38,559 nucleotides of DNA from Nitriliruptoraceae bacterium (GTDB lineage Bacteria; Actinomycetota; Nitriliruptoria; Nitriliruptorales; Nitriliruptoraceae): NCBI GenBank assembly GCA_003558435.1, contig PWLR01000178.1, positions 1 to 38,559 on the forward strand, in the 5' to 3' direction. This document shows positions 19,170 through 28,158 of the stretch, piece by piece (the stretch's first letter is position 1; the number at the start of each line of letters is the position of its first letter). The notes below the pieces were generated by a model. That model worked only from the letters and a program-made list of their open reading frames with translations, did not search any database and was not told the origin of the DNA. The position numbers and the translations under genes were made by a program.

Positions 19170-20044
19170 GCCGGGTCACGTTCCCTTCCCGCGCGGTCAC
19201 GATCCCCCTCGACCTCCGGATCGACCGGGACGTGCTCGTGGAGGAAGGCCACCAGGACCTGGTTGAACGCTGCGGTGTTCTCCTGGTTGACGAGGTGGCC
19301 TCCTTCGACCTCCAGGCGATGGACGCCCCGGTCGCGCTCGCCCCACCGCCGCATCGCACGGAGCACCGATCGCTCCTCTTGGTCTCCGTGGACGAGCAGG
19401 GCCGGGATCTCGTGGCGGGCCGCGGTCCCCGTGCGCAGGTAGCCGTCCATGGCCGCCGCCGAGACCGCGATGAAGCCGCGCTTGTCGAGCTGCCGCGTGG
19501 CACGATCGACGTAGGTCCGTACCTGCGGGTCCTCGGTGACCATCCGGGCGAAGACCCACCGCAGCAGCGGATACGGCCACGCCTTGACCATGTGGACCCG
19601 AAGCCGCTGCAGGACGCGCATCACCGGACCGGGCCGGTCGCCGAGGGCCGGCGCGCCGATGACCACCATCGCCAGGGACCGGTCCGGGTACCGGTCGAGC
19701 ACCTCCTGGACGACCATGCCGCCGAACGACTGCCCGACGAACACGGCCCGCTGCACTCCCGCGTCGTCGAGGATGGCCACGAGGTCGTCGGCCACGATCT
19801 CCAGCCGCACCCGCATGCCCATCGGTTGGCTGCGGCCGTGACCACGGATGTCCCAGGTGAGGACCCGGTAGCCGGCAGCGACCAGCGCCGGCACCTGCTC
19901 GTCGAAGGCGTGGCGGTCGAGCGAGACCCCGTGGGTCAGGGTGACCAGTCGACCCTCAGACGGGCCGGTCAGCCAGTACACCAGACGACTCCCGGACCGC
20001 TCGAGCTCGTGACGTTCCCGGGCGGGCGTGGCGTGGCCGGTCAT
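19166..20044 (-). CDS. Alpha/beta hydrolase
   Basis: This is a 292-residue alpha/beta hydrolase with a complete triad: S106 in GQSFGG (104-109), D221 in LLVHGDQEE and H250 in VEGGHLVNQENTAAF. The oxyanion-hole motif THG is at 37-39, and WDIRGHGRS (64-72) is typical of esterase/lactonase and C-C hydrolase members. The ATG at 20044 has GGAG seven bases upstream and overlaps the reductase stop (ATGA). The C-terminal 15 residues are highly charged. It is the middle gene of the reductase-hydrolase-hydrolase operon. Ester, thioester or beta-diketone substrates are all possible. Confidence 0.92.
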   Translation of the reverse strand: MTGHATPARERHELERSGSRLVYWLTGPSEGRLVTLTHGVSLDRHAFDEQVPALVAAGYRVLTWDIRGHGRSQPMGMRVRLEIVADDLVAILDDAGVQRAVFVGQSFGGMVVQEVLDRYPDRSLAMVVIGAPALGDRPGPVMRVLQRLRVHMVKAWPYPLLRWVFARMVTEDPQVRTYVDRATRQLDKRGFIAVSAAAMDGYLRTGTAARHEIPALLVHGDQEERSVLRAMRRWGERDRGVHRLEVEGGHLVNQENTAAFNQVLVAFLHEHVPVDPEVEGDRDRAGRERDPA

Positions 20045-21147
20045 CGGATACTCCTCGGAAGCGGGGCATGGCGGCTGGCTCGAGCGCCCGATCCCGCGCT
20101 CCGCGCTGCGGCCACGAGGCCGGCGAGCACCAGTGCGGGGACCACGATGCCGCTCCATCGCATCGGGATGTCCCGGGCACCGTCCGGCCAGGTCGCAGCC
20201 GCCGGGTCCGCGTACGGCAGGAGCAGATCGATCGTGGCGGTCGGAGCGCCGGCCTCGTGCAGTTGGGCGCGCAGTTCCTCGCCGACGTGCGCGATCTCGT
20301 CACGGGCTGCCGCCGAGTGGCCCTCGATGCTGGAGCGGGCCTCGCCGGTGCGCAGCCGGCTGCGAAGCAGCCACACCCAGATCGGTTCGGGCATCAGCTC
20401 CAGCAACCGGAACGACTTGGGGGCGGGACGGATCCCGAGGTGCGTACGCAGCCCGCGGAACCCCTCCTTCATCGCACGCAGCGACAGGACCAGCAGGTCG
20501 CGGGTACGCGCCAGGCGTTCCATGTCGATCCCGGCGGCACAGACGGCCGGCCCGAGCGCGAGGATCGTGATGCACGCGTGGTACTTCAACCACCCATCCA
20601 TGTCGCCACGGATCTCGACCTCGTAACCGCGCATGCTGCCCAGCAGGTCGGCGACCGCCCGGGTCCGGTCGCGGACCCGCCCGTCGACCTCACCGATCGG
20701 GAGCGTGTAGGTGTTGTGCTCATCGACCGGCACGATGTGGACCACGTGCCCCTCACGACTGCCGCCCGGCAGCGGGAACCCGAGCAGCACCCGATCCGCA
20801 CCGACCGCGTCCACCAACGGTGCCGGGCCCTCGGCGTTGTTCATCAGGAACAGGTAGGTCCCCACGTGCGGGTTGGCCGCCAACACCGGCAGGATGTCCC
20901 GCGCCTGGTTCTTGCGCATCACGACCATCACCAGCTCGTAGCGGTCGTCGGGCCCGAAAGACCCGACGAGGGGCACGTCAGCGACCTCCAGCTCACCGGA
21001 CTCCTCGTCCCGCAACACCACGCCGTGGTTCTTCAGGTCGTCGAGCCGTTGCCCACGCGCCAACAACGACACGTCGTGACCCGCCTCATGCAGCCGTGCC
21101 GCCATCAGGCTGCCGAGCGGCCCTGCACCGAACACCAACACCCGCAC
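20041..21147 (-). CDS. Ketopantoate reductase-like (ApbA/PanE family) dehydrogenase
   Basis: This is a 368-residue NAD(P)H-dependent reductase. The Rossmann fingerprint GAGPLGS lies at residues 7-13, with LLARGQRLD after the second strand. The ApbA family C-terminal helical domain is present (KYHACITIL carries the family's conserved Lys). It is about 65 residues longer than usual ketopantoate reductases and ends in a hydrophobic segment (about 333-347), so membrane association is possible. The GTG at 21147 has GGAGGG six bases upstream. It is the first gene of a three-gene unit with two alpha/beta hydrolases and no pantothenate genes, so reduction of another 2-oxo acid or oxidation of a hydroxy acid is more likely than vitamin B5 synthesis. 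Confidence 0.87.
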   Translation of the reverse strand: MRVLVFGAGPLGSLMAARLHEAGHDVSLLARGQRLDDLKNHGVVLRDEESGELEVADVPLVGSFGPDDRYELVMVVMRKNQARDILPVLAANPHVGTYLFLMNNAEGPAPLVDAVGADRVLLGFPLPGGSREGHVVHIVPVDEHNTYTLPIGEVDGRVRDRTRAVADLLGSMRGYEVEIRGDMDGWLKYHACITILALGPAVCAAGIDMERLARTRDLLVLSLRAMKEGFRGLRTHLGIRPAPKSFRLLELMPEPIWVWLLRSRLRTGEARSSIEGHSAAARDEIAHVGEELRAQLHEAGAPTATIDLLLPYADPAAATWPDGARDIPMRWSGIVVPALVLAGLVAAARSAGSGARASRHAPLPRSIR

Positions 21148-21598
21148 GACGGTCCCTCCGCACGACGATCCGTGGAAGTCCCATGGAACGCCGTCTCCGC
21201 GCCGCCCACCAGTCACCTCCGTCCGAACCGATCGGGACCAAGGTCCCGGGTGCGCTCGGTGGGTGGGCTCACGTTGACCGTCGACTGCCCCTGCCGAACA
21301 CATCACGGGCCCCGCTACGTGCATGGCCGCACGGGACCACGCGCTTCCCTATCTCTGGGGCGGAGGTGTCGAGGTAGAGGGAACCCGGTCCGCGGCGATC
21401 CGACGGGCTCGCCATAGCGCGTACGGCGTAGGTGGGCCGGGCCGCCGTCGTGGGCCCCGTCGCGCGAACGGCGGGTGCCCACATCCACCGCCCGATCGAA
21501 CCACTCGCCGAGCACGACCTCGTGGCCGGCACCACCGGTGAGGCGCTCCCCCACGTGCTCGCTCGTCTCGTGTCGAGGAAGGTGACGTCACGGCTCGC
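21148..21598. other. Gene-poor stretch upstream of the reductase operon
   Basis: Open frames exist on both strands but none has a ribosome site, a recognised domain or a convincing start. The minus-strand promoter of the reductase operon should lie in the first 100-200 bp. The rest, with the pseudogene that follows, appears to be decayed sequence. Confidence 0.5.
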
Positions 21599-21905
21599 AT
21601 GCCGCTCGATCGGACCGGCGTACCGGGCAAGGTGGCTGACGGACCGAACGACGTCATCCTCGCCAACCAGTTGCTCGAACGGGAGTTGGCCCGGGTCCGT
21701 GAGGTGGTCGGCGAGCAGGGGCGGCTCTCGGAGCGGGTGGCCCTCGGCAGCTACTCGTGGACATCGTCAAGATCGACCGCGCGTTCGTCGGTGGGATCAC
21801 GACCAACCCGCAGGATCGTGCGCTCATCTCGGCCGTGATCGACCCCGCCCGCAGCTTCGGCCTCACCACCATCGCCGAAGGCGTCGAGTCCCCGGGGCGC
21901 TCCGC
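21599..21905 (+). pseudogene. Remnant of an EAL-domain (cyclic-di-GMP) protein
   Basis: From 21757 the translation reads DIVKIDRAFVGGIT, then DRALISAVIDPARSFGLTTI and AEGVES, which is the conserved core of EAL phosphodiesterase domains (DxxKID and the following AEGVE strand). The N-terminal EVL/EAL motif and the C-terminal third are missing. Just upstream, in another frame (21599-21750), is a helical stretch (NDVILANQLLERELARVREV) that ends at the join, so two coding pieces seem to have been brought together by deletion. After AEGVES the frame loses all similarity near 21905. It is too short to be active. It is evidence of a lost signalling gene. Confidence 0.75.
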
Positions 21906-21968
21906 TCGGTGGCCCCGCGACCTCGGCGGGCACCCCCAGCGCGCACCCGCACGGGACTACCCTCCTCA

Positions 21969-22673
21969 CTGACGGAGACCGCGCCGATCGTCCTGGTTCC
22001 CGGCTTCTGGCTGGGCGCCTGGGCATGGGACGAGGTCGCTGATCGGCTCCGCTCCAACGGGCACGACGTCACCCCCCTGACGCTCCCCGGCCTGGGATCG
22101 GTGCCTGCCGATCGGTCGAGCGTGAGCTTCGCCGACCACGTCGAGGCGATCGAGGCTGCCGTCGGGTCCGCGGAGGGTCCCGTCGTGCTTGCCGTGCACT
22201 CTGGCGCCGGAGCGCCCGGGCACGAGGTCGTCGACCGCGTCCCCGAGGCGATCGCCGCCATGGTGTACGTCGACACCGGGGCGGCCACCGGGCCGATGAA
22301 CCGGGACTTCGATGGCGCGGAGTGGCCGCGTCCCTCCGCGGAAGACCTGGCCGCGGAGGAGAACCTCGACGGGCTGACCGACGAGCAGCTCGACACGTTC
22401 CGTGCGCGCGCCGTTCCGCAGCCAGGCGCCGCGCTGCGCGAAGGACCGACCTTGACCAACCCCGCGCGGCTGGGTGTCCCGACCACGGTCATCTGCACCA
22501 GCTTCTCGTCCGACGAATACCGGGCGGCCGTCGAGCAGGGGTATCCGTTCCTTGCCGGTCTCGCCGACCTGCACGAACTCACCTACGTCGATCTCCCCAC
22601 CAGCCACCGGCCGATGTGGTCGCGCCCCGACGACCTGGCCGAGCTGTTGAGTGACATCTCCCGCCACGCGTGA
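21969..22673 (+). CDS. Alpha/beta hydrolase with apparent CTG start
   Basis: This is a 234-residue alpha/beta hydrolase of the small salicylate-esterase/RsbQ-like type. The nucleophile is S78 in AVHSGAG (75-81), and H213 in PTSHRPMWS is the catalytic His. The family N-terminus ETAPIVLVPGFWLGAWAW is complete. The codon in the expected initiator position is CTG (21969); no ATG, GTG or TTG is near. The only alternative is GTG at 21909, which adds 20 Pro/Arg-rich residues inside the decayed EAL remnant. TACCCT at 21958-21963 could be a -10 box giving a leaderless start at 21969. The gene may be expressed weakly, or its start region may have been damaged by the upstream deletion. Confidence 0.72.
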   Translation: MTETAPIVLVPGFWLGAWAWDEVADRLRSNGHDVTPLTLPGLGSVPADRSSVSFADHVEAIEAAVGSAEGPVVLAVHSGAGAPGHEVVDRVPEAIAAMVYVDTGAATGPMNRDFDGAEWPRPSAEDLAAEENLDGLTDEQLDTFRARAVPQPGAALREGPTLTNPARLGVPTTVICTSFSSDEYRAAVEQGYPFLAGLADLHELTYVDLPTSHRPMWSRPDDLAELLSDISRHA

Positions 22674-22815
22674 CCGGATCGTCGCGATGCTGTGGTGTTC
22701 GCTCCCGCTCCGGACCTGCGAGCCGGCCCATCCGGGAACGGCATCAGCCGAGGCGGACTCAGGGCCCCCTGGAGCCTGCCGGCCACTACGATCTGTCCAC
22801 GGAGCGACCCGCGAG

Positions 22816-25800
22816 ATGGCAGTGGACGTCCGATTCCTGGGAGGGCTCGAGGTCCGCTCCGGTGGTGCGCCCGTATCGCCGGGCGGCCCCCAGGCCAAGG
22901 TCGTGTTCGCACTGCTCGCCTCGCAGGCGGGACGCACCCTGGCCACTTCCCAGCTGATCGACGAGCTCTGGCCGACGGACCCACCACGGGCTGCCGTCGG
23001 GACACTCCACACGCACGTCGCCACCATCCGACGAGCTCTGGGTGGCGAGCGGCGACGTCTCCGCACGAGGGATCGCGGGTACCTCCTCGACCTCGAGGCA
23101 GACGAGCTGGACACCACACGGTTCACCCGGCTCGCCCAGGAGGGTCGAGCCCTGCTCAGGAGCGACGCCGCAGCGGCGGAGGCCCGGCTCGAGGCCGCGC
23201 TGTCGGAGTGGCGTGGAGAGCCGCTGGTGGGTCTGGCCGAACGCGCCCCGCGCCTCCAGGCAGAGGCGACGCGGCTCCGCGAGCTGCGCCTGGGGGCCAT
23301 CGAGGATCTCGCGCAAGCGCGGCTCGAAGTCGGGCAGGCGGCCCGCGTGGTGGCCGAACTCGAGTCGGTGGTCGCCGACGAGCCGTTCCGCGAACGGGCC
23401 CTGGCGCTGCTGCTGCAGGCGCTGGCCGCCGCGGGTCGCCAGCCCGAGGCGCTCGCCCGCTACGACGACCACCGGCGGCGCCTCGGCGAGGAGCTCGGGG
23501 TCGACCCGTCGACCGAGCTCCAGCGCGTCCACCTCGAACTGATCGGCGCGACCCCGCGGACGTCAGGTGAGGGTGCTGCACGCCGCGACGTCCCGAACAC
23601 CGGGGCGGGCCGACTGCCGTCCCCCGTCACCCGGTTGTTCGGCCGCGACAGCGACCTCGACGCGCTCACCGGTCTGCTCGGACACGAGCGGCTCGTCACG
23701 ATCGTCGGGGTCGGCGGTGGAGGCAAGACCCGCCTGGCGGTCGAGGTGGCGCAGCGTGCCGTCGAGGCCTTCCCGGACGGGGTGCACTTCGTCGATCTCG
23801 CCCCCATACGGGACGAGGGATCCGTGCCCCGCGCGGTCGCGGACGCGCTCGGAGTGGCCGTCGTCGCCTACGGCGGGTCCGTGCAGGAACAGACGGTCCG
23901 GACGATCGGCGACCGGCGGATGCTCGTCGTTCTCGACAACTGCGAGCACCTGCTCGGCGCGTGCGCGGACCACGTCCTCGGTCTGCTGGAGGACTGTCCC
24001 GACCTCACGGTGCTCGCGACGAGCCGCGAGCCGCTGGGCGTCGAGGGCGAACGCCGGTGGCGCCTCGACCCGCTGGCCCTCCCCGAAGAAGGCGATGTGT
24101 CGGACGAGGCCGCCTCCATCCGGCTGCTGGCGGACCGCGCGCAGGCGGTCTGCCAGGACTTCCGCGTGACCGAGGCCAACCGGGCGGCGTTGGTCGCGAT
24201 CTGCCGGCAGCTCGACGGCCTGCCCCTCGCGCTCGAGCTGATCGCCGCGCGACTCGAACACCTGTCGCCGAAGGAGGTGGCGGAGCGCCTCGCCGCGCAC
24301 CGCGGTGGACTGGTCCGTGGGCAGCGGCGGGTACCCCGCCACCGGACGCTCGAGGCCGCCATCGGCTGGAGCTACGACCTGTTGTCCGACACCGAGCAGA
24401 CACTCCTGCGTCACCTGTCGGTGTTCGTCGGCGGTGCCACCCTCGAGGCGGTCGCGGCCGTCGCCGGTGGGGAACGCGAGGACATCGAAGTGCTCGAGCT
24501 CGTCGGGTCCCTGGTTCGCCGCTCGCTCGTCACGGTCACCGAGGTGGAGGGGACCAGCCGCTACGGCCTGCTGGAGACGGTCCGCGAGTTCGCGTCGGAG
24601 CGCCTGCGCGACGCCGGCGACCAGGACGCTGCCCGGCTCGCTCACCGCGGCCACTACCTCGATGTCCTCGAGGCCGTTCCGTGGGACCAGCGGATGTTCA
24701 GCCTCCACCACGCTGCGCCACGGCTGGAAGTGGAGTTCGGCAACCTCCGCGCCGCGTTCGACACCTCGATCGCGCGCGACGAGCGCGACGTGGCCGCACG
24801 GCTCGCCATCGGATCCCCCGCGCTCGTCATCTCCAGCCAGCGCTGGGACGAGCTGGACGGCTGGCTCACCGAGCTCTGGGGCGTCCGACCGGCCGAGCTC
24901 TCGCTCCCCGAGCGTGTGAGCCGGGCGATGTACCCCGAGCACCTCCTCCACCAGTTCTGGCTCGAGGTGTGGCGCATCCCGTGGTCGGCCGACGAGCTCC
25001 GGGAGGCGGTGACCCTCCTGCGCGCCGGCGCCGAGCGACTACCGGGCTCGAGCCCGGTCCGCATCCACATCGATCACATGATCGACCTCGGGGCGCTGCT
25101 GGTCGAGGGGGTCGAACTCGATGACGTGCTCGGGCGTCATCGAGATCGGGCTCAAGCGGCTCGCGACGTCGATGCGTCGCTGTTGCGGGCGGCCATGCTC
25201 GAGGAGATCGCGGTGGCGCAGTTGTTCGCGGGCCGGTACGCGGACGCGCTGGCGACCTTGCAGGAGTTCCCCGTGTTCGAGGTCGCCGTGCACTTCGACA
25301 AGCCGTTGGTGACCCTGGCCGCGGCCCAACATCTCACCGGCGATCACGATGGGGCCATCCGCACCGTGCACCGCAACCTCGAGGCGGCGCATCCGGGGGC
25401 GCGCTCACTCATCCACTGCTTCCTCGCCATCGCGATGGCGGGCGCCGGAGACCGCGATGTTGCACGCGACCTGCTTCGACGCGGCCGTCAGGAATACGAC
25501 CTGCTCCACTGGCGGCACCCGCGGAGCACCAACGGTCTGCTGATCGCGTTCGGCACGTGCGCCGTCCTGGAGGGCCGGAAGGACGTCGCGGCCAGGTTGC
25601 TCGCCGCCGCCGGCTCGCCGTCCGGCGGTTACGCGCCGCTCACCGCCATCCACCTCCACTACGCCGCACTGGCGGGATCTCCACAGAACCCGGAGGCGCT
25701 GCCCGATCCAGCGGACACGGAAGGTCTCGAAAGGCTGATCAGCGACGAGTTCCTGCGGTGGACCCGGGAGCGGTCCTCGGCTGCCGCGTCTCCTGAGACC

Positions 25801-25836
25801 TTGGCAGAACCCGACGGTCGTTCATCCGTCAGGTGA
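22816..25836 (+). CDS. AfsR/SARP-like regulator with BTAD and P-loop ATPase
   Basis: This is a 1006-residue transcriptional regulator. Residues 1-95 form an OmpR-type winged helix (AVDVRFLGGLEVRSGG, then HTHVATIRRALG), and 96-245 form the bacterial transcriptional activator domain (BTAD). About 275-600 is an NB-ARC-like STAND ATPase with Walker A GVGGGGKT (298-305) and Walker B LVVLDNC (370-376), and about 600-1006 is a helical-repeat sensor region. The last Gly pair of the P-loop (GGGGKT instead of GGxGKT) is acceptable. Such proteins switch on secondary-metabolite or catabolic genes in actinobacteria. The ATG at 22816 has GGAG 11 bases upstream. Its 3' end overlaps the convergent symporter gene by eight bases. 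The target is unknown; the adjacent hydrolase and transporter are candidates. Confidence 0.93.
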   Translation: MAVDVRFLGGLEVRSGGAPVSPGGPQAKVVFALLASQAGRTLATSQLIDELWPTDPPRAAVGTLHTHVATIRRALGGERRRLRTRDRGYLLDLEADELDTTRFTRLAQEGRALLRSDAAAAEARLEAALSEWRGEPLVGLAERAPRLQAEATRLRELRLGAIEDLAQARLEVGQAARVVAELESVVADEPFRERALALLLQALAAAGRQPEALARYDDHRRRLGEELGVDPSTELQRVHLELIGATPRTSGEGAARRDVPNTGAGRLPSPVTRLFGRDSDLDALTGLLGHERLVTIVGVGGGGKTRLAVEVAQRAVEAFPDGVHFVDLAPIRDEGSVPRAVADALGVAVVAYGGSVQEQTVRTIGDRRMLVVLDNCEHLLGACADHVLGLLEDCPDLTVLATSREPLGVEGERRWRLDPLALPEEGDVSDEAASIRLLADRAQAVCQDFRVTEANRAALVAICRQLDGLPLALELIAARLEHLSPKEVAERLAAHRGGLVRGQRRVPRHRTLEAAIGWSYDLLSDTEQTLLRHLSVFVGGATLEAVAAVAGGEREDIEVLELVGSLVRRSLVTVTEVEGTSRYGLLETVREFASERLRDAGDQDAARLAHRGHYLDVLEAVPWDQRMFSLHHAAPRLEVEFGNLRAAFDTSIARDERDVAARLAIGSPALVISSQRWDELDGWLTELWGVRPAELSLPERVSRAMYPEHLLHQFWLEVWRIPWSADELREAVTLLRAGAERLPGSSPVRIHIDHMIDLGALLVEGVELDDVLGRHRDRAQAARDVDASLLRAAMLEEIAVAQLFAGRYADALATLQEFPVFEVAVHFDKPLVTLAAAQHLTGDHDGAIRTVHRNLEAAHPGARSLIHCFLAIAMAGAGDRDVARDLLRRGRQEYDLLHWRHPRSTNGLLIAFGTCAVLEGRKDVAARLLAAAGSPSGGYAPLTAIHLHYAALAGSPQNPEALPDPADTEGLERLISDEFLRWTRERSSAAASPETLAEPDGRSSVR

Positions 25837-27193
25837 GGGGAACCGTGGGCTCACGTCGTGCCGCCCGCAACACCTCCTGCTCGGGGTAGCGGCGGAACAG
25901 CCAGGCTCCGGCGAGCGCGGCGATCCCCCCGAGCGGACCGGTGACCTGGATCCCCAGCGGCGGGCCGAGGACCTGAAGCAGCGCCCCGGACACCACCGTC
26001 GAGATGCCGATATTGAGCTTGAGCGTGAAGAAGTACACGGCGAAGTACATCGCCTCACGGCGTTGTCCGGACCGGTGGTGGTCGTAGTCGGCGACGGCCG
26101 CGACGATCGTCAGTGGGACGATGAACATCCCCGACAGGCCGATGCCGCCCAGACCGAACAGGATCAATGTGAAGGTCGCCGGTGAAAGACCGAACGGGGG
26201 TGTCGGGATCAGGTAGTTCAACGGTACTACGACACCGACCCAGACCAGCGCGGCGATCATCACCCGGCGCGCCCCGGCCCGCTTCGCCACGGCGTTCACC
26301 ACCGGGAACAGCAGCAGGGCCAGGCCGAGCAGCACCGCGGTGAAACGCGCGATCGCGCTCTCGTCGAGTCCCGCCAGCACGGTGACGTACAGCGGGGTGT
26401 TGAGCGCCACGAGGTTGAACCCCAGCCACAGGACGTTGGTCGCGATCAGGGTCACGACGAAAGGTCGGTTGCGCAGCGTGGCCCGGATCGCGGGCAGCAG
26501 CGGCGCCGTGGCAGGCTCGGGCCGCGTGAACCGTCGCTCGTCGATGAGTGGCGGGATGTACAGCAGCAGGACCGCCAACGTCCCGAGTGTGGCCACCATC
26601 ACCAGTGGCCCGGCGGCCCCGAGCAGCAGAGGTGGCGCGATCATCGCCACCGCCAACCCGAGCAACTGGTAGGTCGCGTTGCTCGTAGCCAGGTCCATCC
26701 GGTCCGCGGGGTCGGGTGACAGGTCAGCCAGCAGCCCGGTGTAGGGCACGAGGTAGAAGGTGATCAGCACGTAGAACACGGCCAGGCCGACGCCGAGGTA
26801 GACCGTGTTGGCCACCGAGGGACCGGCCTCGGGCGGGAAGAACAGCGCCCCGGACACGACCACCAACGGCAGACCGGACCAGATCATGAACGGCCGTCGT
26901 CGTCCGAGCCGGCCGCGGTGTCCGTCCGACCAGCGTGCGACCAGCGGATCGGTGACGGCGTCGATCACGCGACCGCCGAGCACGAGCAGGCCGAAGACCA
27001 CCGGCGCGATCAGCGGCCCACCGTCCTCGACGCCCCGTTGCACCCAGAAGAAGTACAGCCAGATGAACAGCAGCCGCTCCATGACGGTGGCGCCACCCTG
27101 GCCCGCCCCGAACCCGAACTTCACCCAACGCGGCAGCCCTCGGCCACCGGTGGTCGACATCGGCTCCGCCGGGACCTCCGCGCCGGTCGCCAT
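25829..27193 (-). CDS. GPH-family (MelB-like) sugar:cation symporter
   Basis: This is a 454-residue, 12-helix transporter of the glycoside-pentoside-hexuronide family (MFS_2). The cation-site and loop 2-3 pattern is clear: GRVIDAVTDPLVARWSD (74-90; D78, D82) followed by RGRLGRRRP (93-101). In the middle FYLVPYTGLLADLSPDPADR is also typical. The ATG at 27193 has GGAGG seven bases upstream. It may carry sugars or glycosides with sodium or protons; many actinobacterial members are unassigned. It ends tail to tail with the SARP-like regulator, overlapping by eight bases. Confidence 0.92.
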   Translation of the reverse strand: MATGAEVPAEPMSTTGGRGLPRWVKFGFGAGQGGATVMERLLFIWLYFFWVQRGVEDGGPLIAPVVFGLLVLGGRVIDAVTDPLVARWSDGHRGRLGRRRPFMIWSGLPLVVVSGALFFPPEAGPSVANTVYLGVGLAVFYVLITFYLVPYTGLLADLSPDPADRMDLATSNATYQLLGLAVAMIAPPLLLGAAGPLVMVATLGTLAVLLLYIPPLIDERRFTRPEPATAPLLPAIRATLRNRPFVVTLIATNVLWLGFNLVALNTPLYVTVLAGLDESAIARFTAVLLGLALLLFPVVNAVAKRAGARRVMIAALVWVGVVVPLNYLIPTPPFGLSPATFTLILFGLGGIGLSGMFIVPLTIVAAVADYDHHRSGQRREAMYFAVYFFTLKLNIGISTVVSGALLQVLGPPLGIQVTGPLGGIAALAGAWLFRRYPEQEVLRAARREPTVPLT

Positions 27194-27238
27194 CTCGTCG
27201 CCTCCGCCGGTTACCCCGCCCCGACCTCGGTCTTCGCA

Positions 27239-27886
27239 CTATGGCAGCGGCTCCAAGCCCACATCCCCCTCCGACCGGGCAGCGCACCGATCCGCGCAAC
27301 GAACGCGCTGCGGGCGGTGTCCGTCCGCGCCTTCGCTCGTCGTGAGGTCAACGGTGTCCATGTCGTCGAGGTAGCTCTTGTCGTACACCCACTCGATACG
27401 TCGCAGCTCGCGTCGCGCCCGACGTTCGCCGAAGGCTTCGCAGACGGCGGTGACGTAGACGCTGCGCCAAGGCTCACCGTGTCCGTGCTCGATGCCGACG
27501 ACCGCATGCGCGAGCTCGTGGAGCAGGACGCGGTCAGGTTCGGCGACGTTGCGACCGATGACGATCTCATGGCCGTCGGTCTCGCCGGCGAGGAAGCCAT
27601 CCTGCTCGATACGGTCGACGTACCGCACCTCGAACTCGGCGCGTTCGACCAACACATCGTGCCTGACGGCGGCATCGAGGACGAGAGCTGCCAGACGGTG
27701 CGCTTCGGCATCGACGTCCCCGGTCAGGACGATCTCGTCCGGCGCGGGTCGCTGCTCGGGGATCTGCACGTGATCGTGGCTACTCGGGAGATGCCCGCTG
27801 AACCACGGCACGAACACGCTCGACCCGATCCCTGCCACCGTCAGCAGGGTGGCGATGAACAGCGCGTGGGACCCGTTGAGCCTCAT
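27239..27886 (-). CDS. Membrane-anchored HExxH zinc metallopeptidase-like protein
   Basis: This is a 215-residue protein with an N-terminal hydrophobic anchor or signal (about 8-26) and an extracytoplasmic domain. It contains HELAHAVVGIEHGHGEPW: H123, E124 and H127 form the HExxH site, and H134 or H136 in the following HGHG is a likely third zinc ligand. The spacing (HExxH then HGxxW/F) resembles the SprT-like and Rv0185-type small metallohydrolases, which are cytoplasmic, so an exported version is unusual. The C-terminal 30 residues are low complexity. It follows the symporter by 45 bp upstream on the same strand, so the two may be co-transcribed. Substrate unknown. Confidence 0.8.
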   Translation of the reverse strand: MRLNGSHALFIATLLTVAGIGSSVFVPWFSGHLPSSHDHVQIPEQRPAPDEIVLTGDVDAEAHRLAALVLDAAVRHDVLVERAEFEVRYVDRIEQDGFLAGETDGHEIVIGRNVAEPDRVLLHELAHAVVGIEHGHGEPWRSVYVTAVCEAFGERRARRELRRIEWVYDKSYLDDMDTVDLTTSEGADGHRPQRVRCADRCAARSEGDVGLEPLP

Positions 27887-28158
27887 CCCCGGAGACTGAA
27901 CGCCGGGCCTCAGTGATCGGTCAGCGTCCGCTCAACGAGTACTGACCACCGGTACCGCGCGTTCCTCCGGCCGATGCCCAAAGGCTCATGCCGGTAGGTC
28001 AGTCGCTGGCCAGCTCCCGGTTGGGCCCGGTGCTCCAACGCGCTCCCCGAGCGAGGGACCACGCCGACGCATCAGGCACGGTTGGGCCGGGGCCGGGGCC
28101 GGACAACTCGTCGACGCCCGGATCAGGGCCGGGTCGTTCGGTATGAGCGATCCCGGGT

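Noticed and set aside
20041..21147. True panE (ketopantoate reductase of pantothenate synthesis)
   Set aside because: It is longer than PanE, has a hydrophobic C-terminal segment and sits with two hydrolases rather than panB/panC.
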